DNA of 45,887 bases. Source: Actinomycetes bacterium (GTDB lineage: Bacteria; Actinomycetota; Actinomycetes; Actinomycetales; Actinomycetaceae). The stretch is from contig JAEWHO010000044.1 of NCBI GenBank assembly GCA_023387755.1, forward strand, positions 1 to 45,887, given 5' to 3'. The notes below the pieces were generated by a model that saw only the letters and a program-made list of their open reading frames with translations, was not told where the DNA came from and ran no database searches. Shown here in pieces: positions 17,122 through 25,800 of the stretch. Within the stretch, counting starts at the first letter, position 1; every line of letters begins with the position of its first letter. Made by a program: the position numbers and the translations under genes.

Positions 17122-17212
17122 GTCTAAAACGAAAAACTTTGCATGTGTTAGTTTATGTGGCGGATCGGAGTCGGGCTCGCCGACATATGTCAAGCGGTGT
17201 GCCTTTGGGTAA

Positions 17213-17371
17213 GACTCGGATGAGTTGCTACCGTACAGCGACTGGCCGTGTCTCGCTGGTCAGGAACTGGACGAGATACTGCCGAAGAGTGGGTCGCCGT
17301 GTCTCTCTGAGCAGGAACAGGAAGAATTACTCGCGAAGGCCAGCTCGAAGTGCGTAGCTCGCGGGACATAG
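17213..17371 (+). other. Possible gene remnant with a 51-bp tandem repeat
   Basis: Between the parB terminator and ddl, one plus-strand frame is open from after TAA (17210-17212) to TAG (17369-17371). Its translation contains two imperfect 17-residue repeats, SDWPCLAGQELDEILPK and SGSPCLSEQEQEELLAK. The DNA copies share CCGTGTCTC at 17246 and 17297, exactly 51 bp apart. No ATG or GTG start exists; TTG 17225 is possible without a clear ribosome-binding site. It could be the tail of a decayed gene or a short protein. The family is not recognised. Confidence 0.35.
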
Positions 17372-17387
17372 TAAAGGTGAATGAGCT

Positions 17388-17423
17388 CCCCTGAAGATAG
17401 CCGGCCGGAGGGTATTTCAGGGG
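17388..17423 (-). terminator. Candidate terminator hairpin at the end of ddl
   Basis: CCCCTGAA (17388-17395) and TTCAGGGG (17416-17423) form an 8-bp stem overlapping the ddl stop codon, with a GC-rich loop. No T tract is visible. Confidence 0.4.
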
Positions 17424-18385
17424 CGTGGTAAGGACGGGTCACTCCCCTGAGTTAGGGCAGCGCGGACAATGTCCGCGTAGACAGACTGGCCCGGTCCCTC
17501 GGCAGCCGCCTGCGGGAATAGCGACGTCTCGGTCATGCCGGGAGCAACATTGACGTCAAGCACCCAGGGAGTGCCCTGCTTATCGATAATCAGATCAGTG
17601 CGAGACAAATGCCGCAGGCCTAGTACCTCGTGGACGCGCACGGCACACTGCCGTGCGCGGTCGGCGTCGTCGTCGGAAAGACGGGCGGGGGTGAAGAACT
17701 CGGTCTGGCCGGCATTGTAGCGGGCGTCGTAATCATAGGGGCCGTCGGTGACGATTTCGACCGGCGGCAGTGCCTTGGGCCCGTGCCCTGTGTCTACCAC
17801 GGAAATCGCCACTTCAATCCCCTCAACCAGCTGTTCCAACAGCGCATCGCGGGAATACGCGTAACAGGCAACCATCGCGCCAGGCAGTGCGGCCGCGTCG
17901 CGCACAATCGTCACACCTAATGCAGAACCACCATCATCTGGCTTGATAATGAGGGGCAGGCCGAGGGAGTCCTGAATGGCGGCAAGGATACCGGCAGGGC
18001 CGAGCTGGCGTACGAGCGTCTGGGGCACCACTGCCGCGTGCGGGGTTGGAATATCGTGCGCACGCAGGACGGACTTAGCAACCGACTTGCGGGAGGCGAG
18101 ACGGCAGCCGTCCGCGGCGGTACCGATATAGGGAACGTTAAGGAGCTCCAGCAGATCCTGCAGCGAGCCGTCCTCCCCGGCCGCGCCGTGAACCAGTGGC
18201 CACACAATATCCGGCTGTAGTTCCTGGATGGTTGCAAGCAGTGCTGCGTCGATATCGCGGACGTGGACGTCGAAGCCCGCCTCTTGCAGCGCCGCGCCGA
18301 CGCGGCGGCCGGAGCGCAGGGAAACGTCGCGTTCGTGGGACAGGCCGCCGGCCAAGATCAACACGCGGGTGGGGGAAGTACTCAC
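17417..18385 (-). CDS. ddl: D-alanine--D-alanine ligase family protein
   Basis: This ATP-grasp ligase (322 aa) probably joins two D-alanines for peptidoglycan precursors. Motifs are GGLSHERDVSLRSGRRV, VHGAAGEDGSLQ, IKPDDGGSALGVT and the metal-binding end WVLDVNVAPGMTETSLFP, where the usual Glu before Val-Asn is Asp. It is slightly shorter than typical Ddl enzymes (about 350 aa), so a paralogue acting on a related dipeptide cannot be excluded. GTG 18385 (STSPTRVLILAGG) has AAAGGAG just upstream and is preferred over the ATG at 18406. It lies 32 bp after the aminotransferase and is probably co-transcribed with it. Confidence 0.85.
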   Translation of the reverse strand: MSTSPTRVLILAGGLSHERDVSLRSGRRVGAALQEAGFDVHVRDIDAALLATIQELQPDIVWPLVHGAAGEDGSLQDLLELLNVPYIGTAADGCRLASRKSVAKSVLRAHDIPTPHAAVVPQTLVRQLGPAGILAAIQDSLGLPLIIKPDDGGSALGVTIVRDAAALPGAMVACYAYSRDALLEQLVEGIEVAISVVDTGHGPKALPPVEIVTDGPYDYDARYNAGQTEFFTPARLSDDDADRARQCAVRVHEVLGLRHLSRTDLIIDKQGTPWVLDVNVAPGMTETSLFPQAAAEGPGQSVYADIVRAALTQGSDPSLPRP

Positions 18386-18417
18386 AGCAACTCCTTTGTC
18401 GATCACAGTTATGCCGC

Positions 18418-19728
18418 CTAAACCTGGTCTGGAGAAGGCGCGTCCACGCGGCCGGAGGCCGCGGCGTCGTCGGGGTGAATATTAGTGCCGAACAGTTGCA
18501 CCATTTCGTATTCGGCGCGGACCACTTCCGCCAGGCGGCGCACGCCCTCGCGAATAGTATCGGGTGTGGGGTAGCAGAAGGATAGGCGCATATGGTCGCC
18601 GCCCTGGCCGTCGGCGTAGAACGCAGTGCCGGACACATAGGCGACGAGGTTGGTGACGGCGCGCGGGAGCATAGCTTTGGCGTCTAGGCCCTCCGGGAGC
18701 TTAACCCAGGTGTAGAAACCCCCCTGCGGTACCGTCCACGAGCATTCCGGCAGATATTCTTGCAGGGCACCGAGCATGGCTTCGCAGCGCTCCCGATACT
18801 CACCACGATACTGCTTGACCTGACCGTACCAGTCCCAGGTGCGCAGATACTCCGTAATGGATAGCTGCCCGAGTTGGGAGGGGCATAGGATCGCGGACTC
18901 TGAAGCGAGAACGAGCTTTTCGCGGACGGCGTGAGGCGCGGCCGCCCAACCGATCCGGTAGCCCGGGCCAAACATCTTCGAGAATGAACCGAGGTAGACA
19001 ACGCCGTCCGGGTTGAAACTCTTCAATGCCGGCAGCGGATCTGAATGGAATCCGAGTAGCCCGTACGGGTTGTCCTCCAAGATCAACACCCGATGGCGAT
19101 CACAAATATCGACCACCTGCTGGCGGCGTTCAACTGACATTGTGACACCGGCCGGGTTGTGGAAATTCGGGACCGTGTAGAGGAATTTCACGCGCCGACC
19201 AGCAGCTTTAAGACGCACAATCGTCTCCTCTAGCTGCTCCGGCACCAGCCCGTCTTCATCGAGCGGTGTGTGCACCACATCGGCCTGATAGGCGCGGAAA
19301 ACACCGAGGGCACCCACGTAGGACGGCGCTTCAGCCACGATCACGTCACCCGGATCAATAAACACCTCGGTGACCAGATCGAGTGCCTGCTGAGAGCCCG
19401 TTGTAACGACGACATCATCGGGGTGAACGTGGACTGAGTCGTATTGCATGACGTCCACAATCGCCTCGCGCATCTCCGCCTCACCTTGACCAGAACCATA
19501 TTGCAGGGCGCGGGTGCCGCGGGTGGTGAGCAGACGCGCAGAAATCTCAGCAATGTGTTCCATCGGCAGGGAAGACAGATTCGGCATCCCACCGGCCAGG
19601 GAAACGACCTCCGGCCGCGACGCGACGGCGAAAAGAGCGCGGATCTCGGAGGAGCGCATGCCATGAGCTCGCTCGGCATAAGAATCGAACCAAGGGTCGA
19701 GCCGGGTGCCGTGCGAGGGAGTGGTCAC
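18418..19728 (-). CDS. PLP-dependent class I/II aminotransferase
   Basis: This fold-type I aminotransferase (436 aa) resembles 2-aminoadipate/aromatic aminotransferases and the catalytic part of MocR regulators, but has no DNA-binding domain. Visible elements are SLAGGMPNLSSLP near the N-terminus, TTGSQQALDL (cofactor phosphate), NFHNPAGVTMS, the Asp in ILEDNPYGLL, and the PLP lysine in SFSKMFGPGYRIGW. The conserved Arg lies in MRLSFCYP near the end. The start is GTG 19728 with AAAGGAT eight bases upstream. The amino-donor specificity cannot be read from the sequence. An aminotransferase next to parB or ddl recurs in actinobacteria. Confidence 0.9.
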   Translation of the reverse strand: MTTPSHGTRLDPWFDSYAERAHGMRSSEIRALFAVASRPEVVSLAGGMPNLSSLPMEHIAEISARLLTTRGTRALQYGSGQGEAEMREAIVDVMQYDSVHVHPDDVVVTTGSQQALDLVTEVFIDPGDVIVAEAPSYVGALGVFRAYQADVVHTPLDEDGLVPEQLEETIVRLKAAGRRVKFLYTVPNFHNPAGVTMSVERRQQVVDICDRHRVLILEDNPYGLLGFHSDPLPALKSFNPDGVVYLGSFSKMFGPGYRIGWAAAPHAVREKLVLASESAILCPSQLGQLSITEYLRTWDWYGQVKQYRGEYRERCEAMLGALQEYLPECSWTVPQGGFYTWVKLPEGLDAKAMLPRAVTNLVAYVSGTAFYADGQGGDHMRLSFCYPTPDTIREGVRRLAEVVRAEYEMVQLFGTNIHPDDAAASGRVDAPSPDQV

Positions 19729-19874
19729 GATTAATCCTTTCTCAGGGCCGAAGGGCGCTACAGCCAGTCTGCCACCTTATGCGGCGATATAGGTGGGACC
19801 GGCCGGATACCGAGCATTCTTTGGAAAAGCAGACGGGAGGGGTAGCGAGGAACGCGGCCGGAAAAAGGAAAGGA

Positions 19875-19910
19875 CGGCGGGAAAGAGAAAACGCGGCGGG
19901 AAAGAGAAAA
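19875..19910. repeat. Tandem 17-bp direct repeat
   Basis: CGGCGGGAAAGAGAAAA occurs at 19875-19891 and 19894-19910, separated by 2 bp, in a purine-rich stretch between lysR and the aminotransferase. The function is unknown and it may be slippage. Confidence 0.6.
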
Positions 19911-19951
19911 GGCACGGCTTGGGTGAGGAGCCGCTGACGTACGGCGAGGCG

Positions 19952-20881
19952 CTATTCCTGCCCGATAACACCGGCGTGATCTTGCCGTAGGGAAGCCGCC
20001 GTATCCAAGATCATTTTCATGACGACGTCGTGTGCCGGTTGGAGGCCACCGCGGGTGAGGCGATGCCGAATCGACAAGTGGCGAACTCCTAGGCCGGGAA
20101 TGCGGGTAACCTGCACGTCGGCAAGATCGGCCCCGGCGACCGCGAGACTGGGCATCACCGTGGAACCCAGACCGGCCCGAATCATCTCCAGGGCGACGTC
20201 ATAATCGGCGTAACGGTGGATAGATACTTGCGGGTCTGGCAGTGCGGCCAGGAGCCGATCAGTGGCCTGGGCGGAAGCAGCATTCGGATCGACGGCGAGC
20301 CACGTCGTCGACCCGAGATCACTGATCGCGGTCGGGCGAGGCTCATCGCCTGGCTGAACCAAAAGCCACGGCTCATCAGCGTAGGGGACGTCGCGCATGC
20401 CGCGGGGCGTGGCTGCTGGTTGGTCGAAATCCTGCTCCAACAGCAGCAGGTCAATGACACCGGAGCGGAGCTCACGCACCCCCTGACGCTCGACAACCTC
20501 GCGGATTGAAACATCGACGCCGGGAAGCTCCTCGGCCAGATGCGGTAGCAGCGGCAGTAAAACATTGCGGATAACCGTCTGAAAGCCTCCGATTACTACT
20601 GAGCCGGTTACCTGGCCCGCTACACCGGCGAGCGCGCGGGCAGCTTTAGCCGACTCCGACTCGATCAACTCGGCGAGGTCGGCGAGGATCTGACCAGCGG
20701 GGGTCAAGACCGAACCAAAAGGTGTGCGATCGATCACTGGGGCTTCAACCTCTTGTTCGAGCTTGTGTATCTGCTGGGACACAGCCGAAGGGGTCATATG
20801 CAGTGAATCTGCGGCTGCCACCACACCGCCGTCACGATGAATGGCCAAGAGAATGCCAAGCCTCCGTGAATCAATCTTCAT
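19952..20881 (-). CDS. LysR-family transcriptional regulator
   Basis: This is a LysR-type regulator (309 aa). The N-terminal winged helix-turn-helix reads LGILLAIHRDGGVVAAADSL and HMTPSAVSQQIHKLEQEV, and the effector-binding domain covers about residues 90-295 (GSVVIGGFQTVIRNVLLPLL). It is divergent from the small membrane protein at 20945 with only 63 bp between, the usual arrangement for a LysR regulator and its target, and also lies upstream of the aminotransferase-ddl pair. The ligand is unknown. Confidence 0.9.
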   Translation of the reverse strand: MKIDSRRLGILLAIHRDGGVVAAADSLHMTPSAVSQQIHKLEQEVEAPVIDRTPFGSVLTPAGQILADLAELIESESAKAARALAGVAGQVTGSVVIGGFQTVIRNVLLPLLPHLAEELPGVDVSIREVVERQGVRELRSGVIDLLLLEQDFDQPAATPRGMRDVPYADEPWLLVQPGDEPRPTAISDLGSTTWLAVDPNAASAQATDRLLAALPDPQVSIHRYADYDVALEMIRAGLGSTVMPSLAVAGADLADVQVTRIPGLGVRHLSIRHRLTRGGLQPAHDVVMKMILDTAASLRQDHAGVIGQE

Positions 20882-20889
20882 GTAGAAAA

Positions 20890-20895
20890 ACTATA
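20890..20895 (-). promoter_or_regulatory. -10 element for the lysR gene
   Basis: On the minus strand the sequence reads TATAGT, five of six bases of the -10 consensus, with the lysR ATG about 8 bp downstream. The leader would be very short and has no ribosome-binding site. Confidence 0.45.
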
Positions 20896-20944
20896 CACCT
20901 AGTGCAGATAAGTTCGATTGAGTTGAAGCTGAAGGGCTGTCAGT

Positions 20945-21310
20945 ATGGGGACCATGAGCGAGATGGTAACGAGTGTTATCGGGGCCCTGGGTTGGGTTGG
21001 TGCGGCCATGTGCCTCACCGGGTATTTCCTAGTTTCCTCCAAGCGGATCATGGGTGATTCGCTGCGTTATCATGCGCTGAATATGGGGGGTGCGAGCCTG
21101 CTTTCGGCCGCCTGCGTCATCACCGGTGCGTGGCCGTCATTTATCTCGAATTTTGTCTTCATCATCATCGGTTGCGTGGCCATTTGGAATACCAAACGCG
21201 CCTACCTGGCCATGCGGATGCGGATGGCAGCACAGCGTGCCCATCAACAGATCGGCGATGGGCTTCACTATGCGGGTCGGCGGGCCGCTGTCCTAACGCG
21301 GCGCGCATAA
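20945..21310 (+). CDS. Small membrane protein, CBU_0592-like
   Basis: This 121-aa membrane protein resembles the CBU_0592 domain family, whose function is not established. Three hydrophobic segments are visible: VIGALGWVGAAMCLTGYFLV (about 10-29), a second near 44-60 and NFVFIIIGCVAIW (about 69-81). A basic cytoplasmic tail follows (MRMRMAAQRAHQQ). ATG 20945 has AAGGG eight bases upstream; ATG 20954 is an alternative. It is divergent from lysR and may be controlled by it. It is followed by a strong bidirectional terminator. Confidence 0.7.
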   Translation: MGTMSEMVTSVIGALGWVGAAMCLTGYFLVSSKRIMGDSLRYHALNMGGASLLSAACVITGAWPSFISNFVFIIIGCVAIWNTKRAYLAMRMRMAAQRAHQQIGDGLHYAGRRAAVLTRRA

Positions 21311-21366
21311 AGACTACATAAAATCAGCGGTGGCAGAAACCAACGCTTTTCTAGGTTGTTCATAAA

Positions 21367-21400
21367 GTTGGAGGCCCCGGAGTAAACCGGGGCCTCCAAC
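21367..21400. terminator. Strong bidirectional terminator
   Basis: GTTGGAGGCCCCGG (21367-21380) and CCGGGGCCTCCAAC (21387-21400) form a perfect 14-bp stem with loop AGTAAA, between the convergent small membrane protein gene and trxA. Confidence 0.9.
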
Positions 21401-21430
21401 GTGTGGCGGCGCTATGCGCTGCGGTTAGGC

Positions 21431-21757
21431 CTAGTTCAGGTGCCCTTCGATTTGGGCGAGGAGATCCTTCTTGGGGCGGCCGCCCACAATCGTTTCTACC
21501 GGCTTGCCCCCCTTAAACAGGATGAAGGTGGGGATGGAAACGATACCGTACTGGCCGGCAGTATTCGGGCTGTCATCAACGTCAATCTTAGCGACCTTGA
21601 GGGCAGCTCCCTTTTCAGCGGCAATCTCGTCGACGATGGGGGCCATCATCCGGCACGGCGGGCACCAGGTGGCCCAGAAATCTACCAGCACCGGGGTCTC
21701 GGACTGAAGGACTTCTTCCACGAAATCAGCATCGGTAACAACCTGCGCGTTGGACAT
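21431..21757 (-). CDS. trxA: Thioredoxin
   Basis: This cytoplasmic thioredoxin (108 aa) reduces protein disulfides and is recycled by the adjacent reductase. VLVDFWATWCPPCRMMAP contains the active site, here WCPPC in place of the usual WCGPC. The cis-proline region VSIPTFILFKGGKPVETIVG is normal. It starts 38 bp after trxB and ends the operon. The Pro in the second active-site position should affect redox potential, though its effect here is not known. Confidence 0.96.
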   Translation of the reverse strand: MSNAQVVTDADFVEEVLQSETPVLVDFWATWCPPCRMMAPIVDEIAAEKGAALKVAKIDVDDSPNTAGQYGIVSIPTFILFKGGKPVETIVGGRPKKDLLAQIEGHLN

Positions 21758-21795
21758 TTGTGCTCCTTAGACTTGCTGTGCGTAGGCGGTCAAAA

Positions 21796-22725
21796 TTAGG
21801 CCAGCTCCATCAAATACCGCTCCGCATCCAGGGCGGCGGTGCAGCCGGAACCGGCGGCGGTGATCGCCTGCCGGTAGGTATGATCCACAACGTCCCCACA
21901 GGCAAACACGCCCGCGAGATTCGTGCGGGTAGACGGTTGGTCCACAAGGATGTATCCGTCGTCGTCGAGATCCACCTGGCCCCGGACGATACCGGTACGC
22001 GGTGCGTGGCCGATAGCGATGAACATACCGGCGGCAGGGATCGTGCGCTCCTGGCCGGTCACTGTATCAGCAAGCACGACGCCCTCCAGGGTGTTCTCTC
22101 CTTCCAGGCGGGCCACGGTGCTATTCCAAGCGAACTCGATCTTCGGATCAGCCATAGCGCGTTCGGCCATAATCTTGGATGCGCGTAGCTCGTCACGCCG
22201 GTGAACGACGGTCACCTTAGAGGCAAAACGGGTGAGGAAGGTGGCCTCCTGCATGGCGGAATCTCCGCCGCCAACCACCACAATTTCCTTATCGCGGAAG
22301 AAGAAACCGTCACAGGTGGCACACCAGGAGACGCCGCGCCCGGAGAGCCGCTCCTCATCCGGGATGCCGAGCTTCTTGTATTCCGAGCCCAGCGCGAGAA
22401 TAATCGCGCGCGCGCTGAAGGTTTCCTCGTCGTCATTCGTGACACTCTTGACGTCCCCAGCCAGATCAACCGCCACAATATCCTCGTAGCGAATCTCGGC
22501 ACCGAACTTCTCGGCTTGTTCGCGCATCTGATCCATCAGCTCCGGGCCCTGTACGCCGGCTGGAAAACCGGGGAAGTTTTCCACCTCGGTGGTGGTCATG
22601 AGGGCACCGCCAGCGCTGATGGCTCCGGCAAAGACGACCGGTTGCAGACCCGCGCGAGCCGCATAAATCGCAGCGGTGTACCCGGCCGGGCCGGAGCCAA
22701 TGATGATGACGTCATGTACGGTCAT
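21796..22725 (-). CDS. trxB: Thioredoxin reductase
   Basis: This FAD- and NADPH-dependent disulfide reductase (309 aa) regenerates thioredoxin. The FAD-binding loop is IIGSGPAGYTAAIYAARAG, the redox-active site WCATCDGFF, the NADPH site VVGGGDSAMQEATFL, and the C-terminal FAD motif GVFACGDVVDHTYRQAITAA. ATG 22725 (MTVHDVIIIGSG) has GAGGAA about six bases upstream, so the upstream start at 22749 is less likely. In mycobacteria sigM and an anti-sigma factor lie between murJ and trxB; here only 82 bp separate them. Confidence 0.97.
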   Translation of the reverse strand: MTVHDVIIIGSGPAGYTAAIYAARAGLQPVVFAGAISAGGALMTTTEVENFPGFPAGVQGPELMDQMREQAEKFGAEIRYEDIVAVDLAGDVKSVTNDDEETFSARAIILALGSEYKKLGIPDEERLSGRGVSWCATCDGFFFRDKEIVVVGGGDSAMQEATFLTRFASKVTVVHRRDELRASKIMAERAMADPKIEFAWNSTVARLEGENTLEGVVLADTVTGQERTIPAAGMFIAIGHAPRTGIVRGQVDLDDDGYILVDQPSTRTNLAGVFACGDVVDHTYRQAITAAGSGCTAALDAERYLMELA

Positions 22726-22807
22726 ATATTCCTCACTTATTCTTTCCACCAGATGGTGGGTCTTTACTCAGGGCAACGCGGACGTGCACGAAAGTATTCC
22801 CGTCCCA

Positions 22808-25800
22808 CTATTTCAGAGCAATCTCCGCTAATTCAATGCGGTTCTTACCATCGGATGCAGCCTTGGGTAGGGCGGTGAACCATAGCACGATCGTGTCCGT
22901 TTCAGTGGCCTCGAACGTAATTTCGGTGGTTTGCGCCATATCGGCTTCCGCGAGCATATCGCCATCGGCCGGGTTGGCAGGATCGGTACGCACCTGTACA
23001 TGCCCACCGCTACCTTTAAGTGTGAGGGTCACCCCAGAAACGTTGGCGGATTCCTTCAAATGGAGCGCCAAACCGATGCCCTTCTTCATCCCGTACTGGG
23101 GATTCTTGTAGGAGCGGGAGCGCCAAATACTTTCCGGATCGTTGTCGAAGGCAAGGCCCACCAGATCCGGGTTTTCTTCACCGTCCCCCTCCGGGTCCAA
23201 TACGTCAATGGACTCAATAGCCGGCGGAGCGAGAGTGGGTTCAGCGGTGGCCGGCGCGGTGGTGGGTGCTTCCGACGCCGCCGCGGAGCTAGCCGAAGCC
23301 GATGCCTGAGCGGGGGCAGGGGCGGGCACTGATTTACTAGGCAGTAGGTTGACTATTGCCAACCCGAGGGCGATGACTAACAGGATGGCGAAGACCCCGA
23401 GGATCAGTGGACTTGGGTCCACCAGACGGCGGGAGAGCGGAGTAGAGGCGTCATATTCCTCCACCTCACCGGGCAGGTTAAGGTCATGTTTGGCCGCGAA
23501 ACCGTCGAGCTTGGACACCAGAGCATCGATGCGAGTGCGGGACATATCCGCCTGTTTACGGGATACTTCCCGCGCCTTCTCCGCCGCCTGTAAGGCCCGT
23601 TCGCCAGCGTGAACGGCCGCCTGGGCAGCCGCGTCAGCAGTAGCTCCGGCCCGGATCGTATCCCGGGTGCGGCGGGCAGCAGCGGCAACGGCCTCACCCC
23701 GAGCAACGAAACTTTCCCGCCGACGGCGCAGGTCCTTCTTAAAGGCTGCGGGTGTGGTAGTAGCCGGGGGAACCGGCATCTGCGAGGGAATCTCCACAAC
23801 AGTGTCGAAGGACGGAGCGGTGGTGAGGTCACCTTCCGCCTGCGGCTGCCACGCCAGATGTGCGTGTGCCACGTCGGTGTCAGGGGCCGGGCTGGTGTCA
23901 GGGGCCGGGTCGGCTTCCGGGGCCGGGCGGACCGGCTCTTCCAATGCAGCGGTGTCGTCGCCCTGCTCGTGGTTAGGCGCTTCCTCGGACGCGGGGGTGG
24001 TCTCAGTGACGGGGGCTACCTCAACGGCAGGAGCTACCTCCTGCTCCACCCTGGCCCAGCGGGGCTTAAAGTCATAGACCTGCACCCCGAGTTCCTCGCA
24101 GGCAGATTCGAGGTCGGACTGATTCCACGGTGCCAACGCGGCTACCACAGCACCGGCCGAGCGGGCCTGAGCTAAACCGGCCGGAGGGGTTTGTGTGGTC
24201 AGTTCATTCCACAGGCTAATCAGTGTCTGTGCATCGGCGTTAGCCGCCTGCAAGGAGCGTTCGACCGGGTCGCCGTCGTCGGAAAACCCAACCAGGGCCC
24301 CATCAATGCCTAGGCCCGCCACGATTAGTTTGCCACCACCAGTGACGCGGATATGTTCGGGTTGGAGCGCTAAATGGTAGGTGCCACGGCGGCGGGCCAC
24401 CTCCAGTAGACCGGCCACGGTGGCGACGACGGCGCGCGCCTCACCGGCATGCAATTGCTGGCAGGCCTGGCCCATGTGGGTGGCCGGGAATTGGGAACAG
24501 ACAACGAAGGTGTGGCCATCTTCGGTGACGTCGGCCCGCACAATCTGGGCCAGGCGGTCGTCATTAATGAGAGAGGCACGGCGGGCTGAGTCCAGCACTT
24601 GGGCGGCGTCCTCACGATTAGCGGTGAGAAAGATGTGAACCGACTCACCCAATACTTCATCGGAGGATATCCACCAGCGGCCGGCGGTGCTAGCAGGAAT
24701 ATCAGCCTGCTGCTCCACCTGGTAACGCCCAGCAATGAGCTCGTCCTTGGCCACGGCAGAATCGCCCTCCATTCGCTCGTCCTTCCCCCCACCATTGTGC
24801 CCGACTTTCGCGGGTCCGCTCGAATGGGAGGGAGCTGGTGGCGGCGTTTTGTTGCCCACAGTCGGAGCGGGCGTCTCAGAACCTGAGCCGAAGCGGCCCC
24901 CCGATACTCGCCGCAGCACCGTGCTAAGCAGGCGCAGAACTTGGCGCAGCAAGAAATCCGCGGCCTCCACGCGCAGCAGGCGGCATAGGCCAAAGTAGAT
25001 CAGCGCCATCACTGTGCCGAGCCCGGCGGTCAGTAGCACTGACGTGACGAAAGCGGCCCCGGGACGCTGGCCGGAGGGAAGCCCGATCCACCACAGCAGC
25101 GCCACCGCCACGGCCCCAGCCGCCCCACCGGCCAGCGCCAAGCGCAGGAACGTGGACGCCACCAGGCGGTGATTAAGTGCCGGCAGCTGCCGGGCCAACA
25201 GAACATATCCGAGGAGCGCACCGATACCTTGGGATACCGCGATCGACGCCGCTGCCACCGGCACCCACCACTGCGGCGGGGCGAGCCACCAACCCAGCAG
25301 TGACACTACGACCTGGCCGACAGCCATGGGGATCTGGATAAAGAATTGAGTGCGGGCGTCCTCATAAGCAAAGAACGCCCGCTGCACGAGCGACCACATC
25401 CCCTGCATCGGAATCCCCAGGGCCAGGGGCGTGAGCACCATAGCTACATTGAGTGCTTCCACCGAGGTTACTGACGGCAGAACCACGTGAGATACCGGGA
25501 TCGCGAGCACTGCCAAGGTGGCGGCCGCGAAGATAGTGACCACCCCGACCACACCGAGACCGGTAGAGAAGTCCGCCGCCACGCCGCGGTGATTCCCAGC
25601 CGCCGCCTTATCGCTCATCCGCGGGAAAAGCGCGGTAATGAGGGAGGTGGTGAACAGCGACTGCGGCAGCATATAAATGAGGAAGGCGTTGTTATACGTC
25701 TGATTAGCGGGAAGCACCATATCGGTGGTGGCTGCCACCCCGTTCGCGGCCGCGGCCACATTCGTGACCATGAGGAAACCGATCTGCGCCACCGCCAAAC

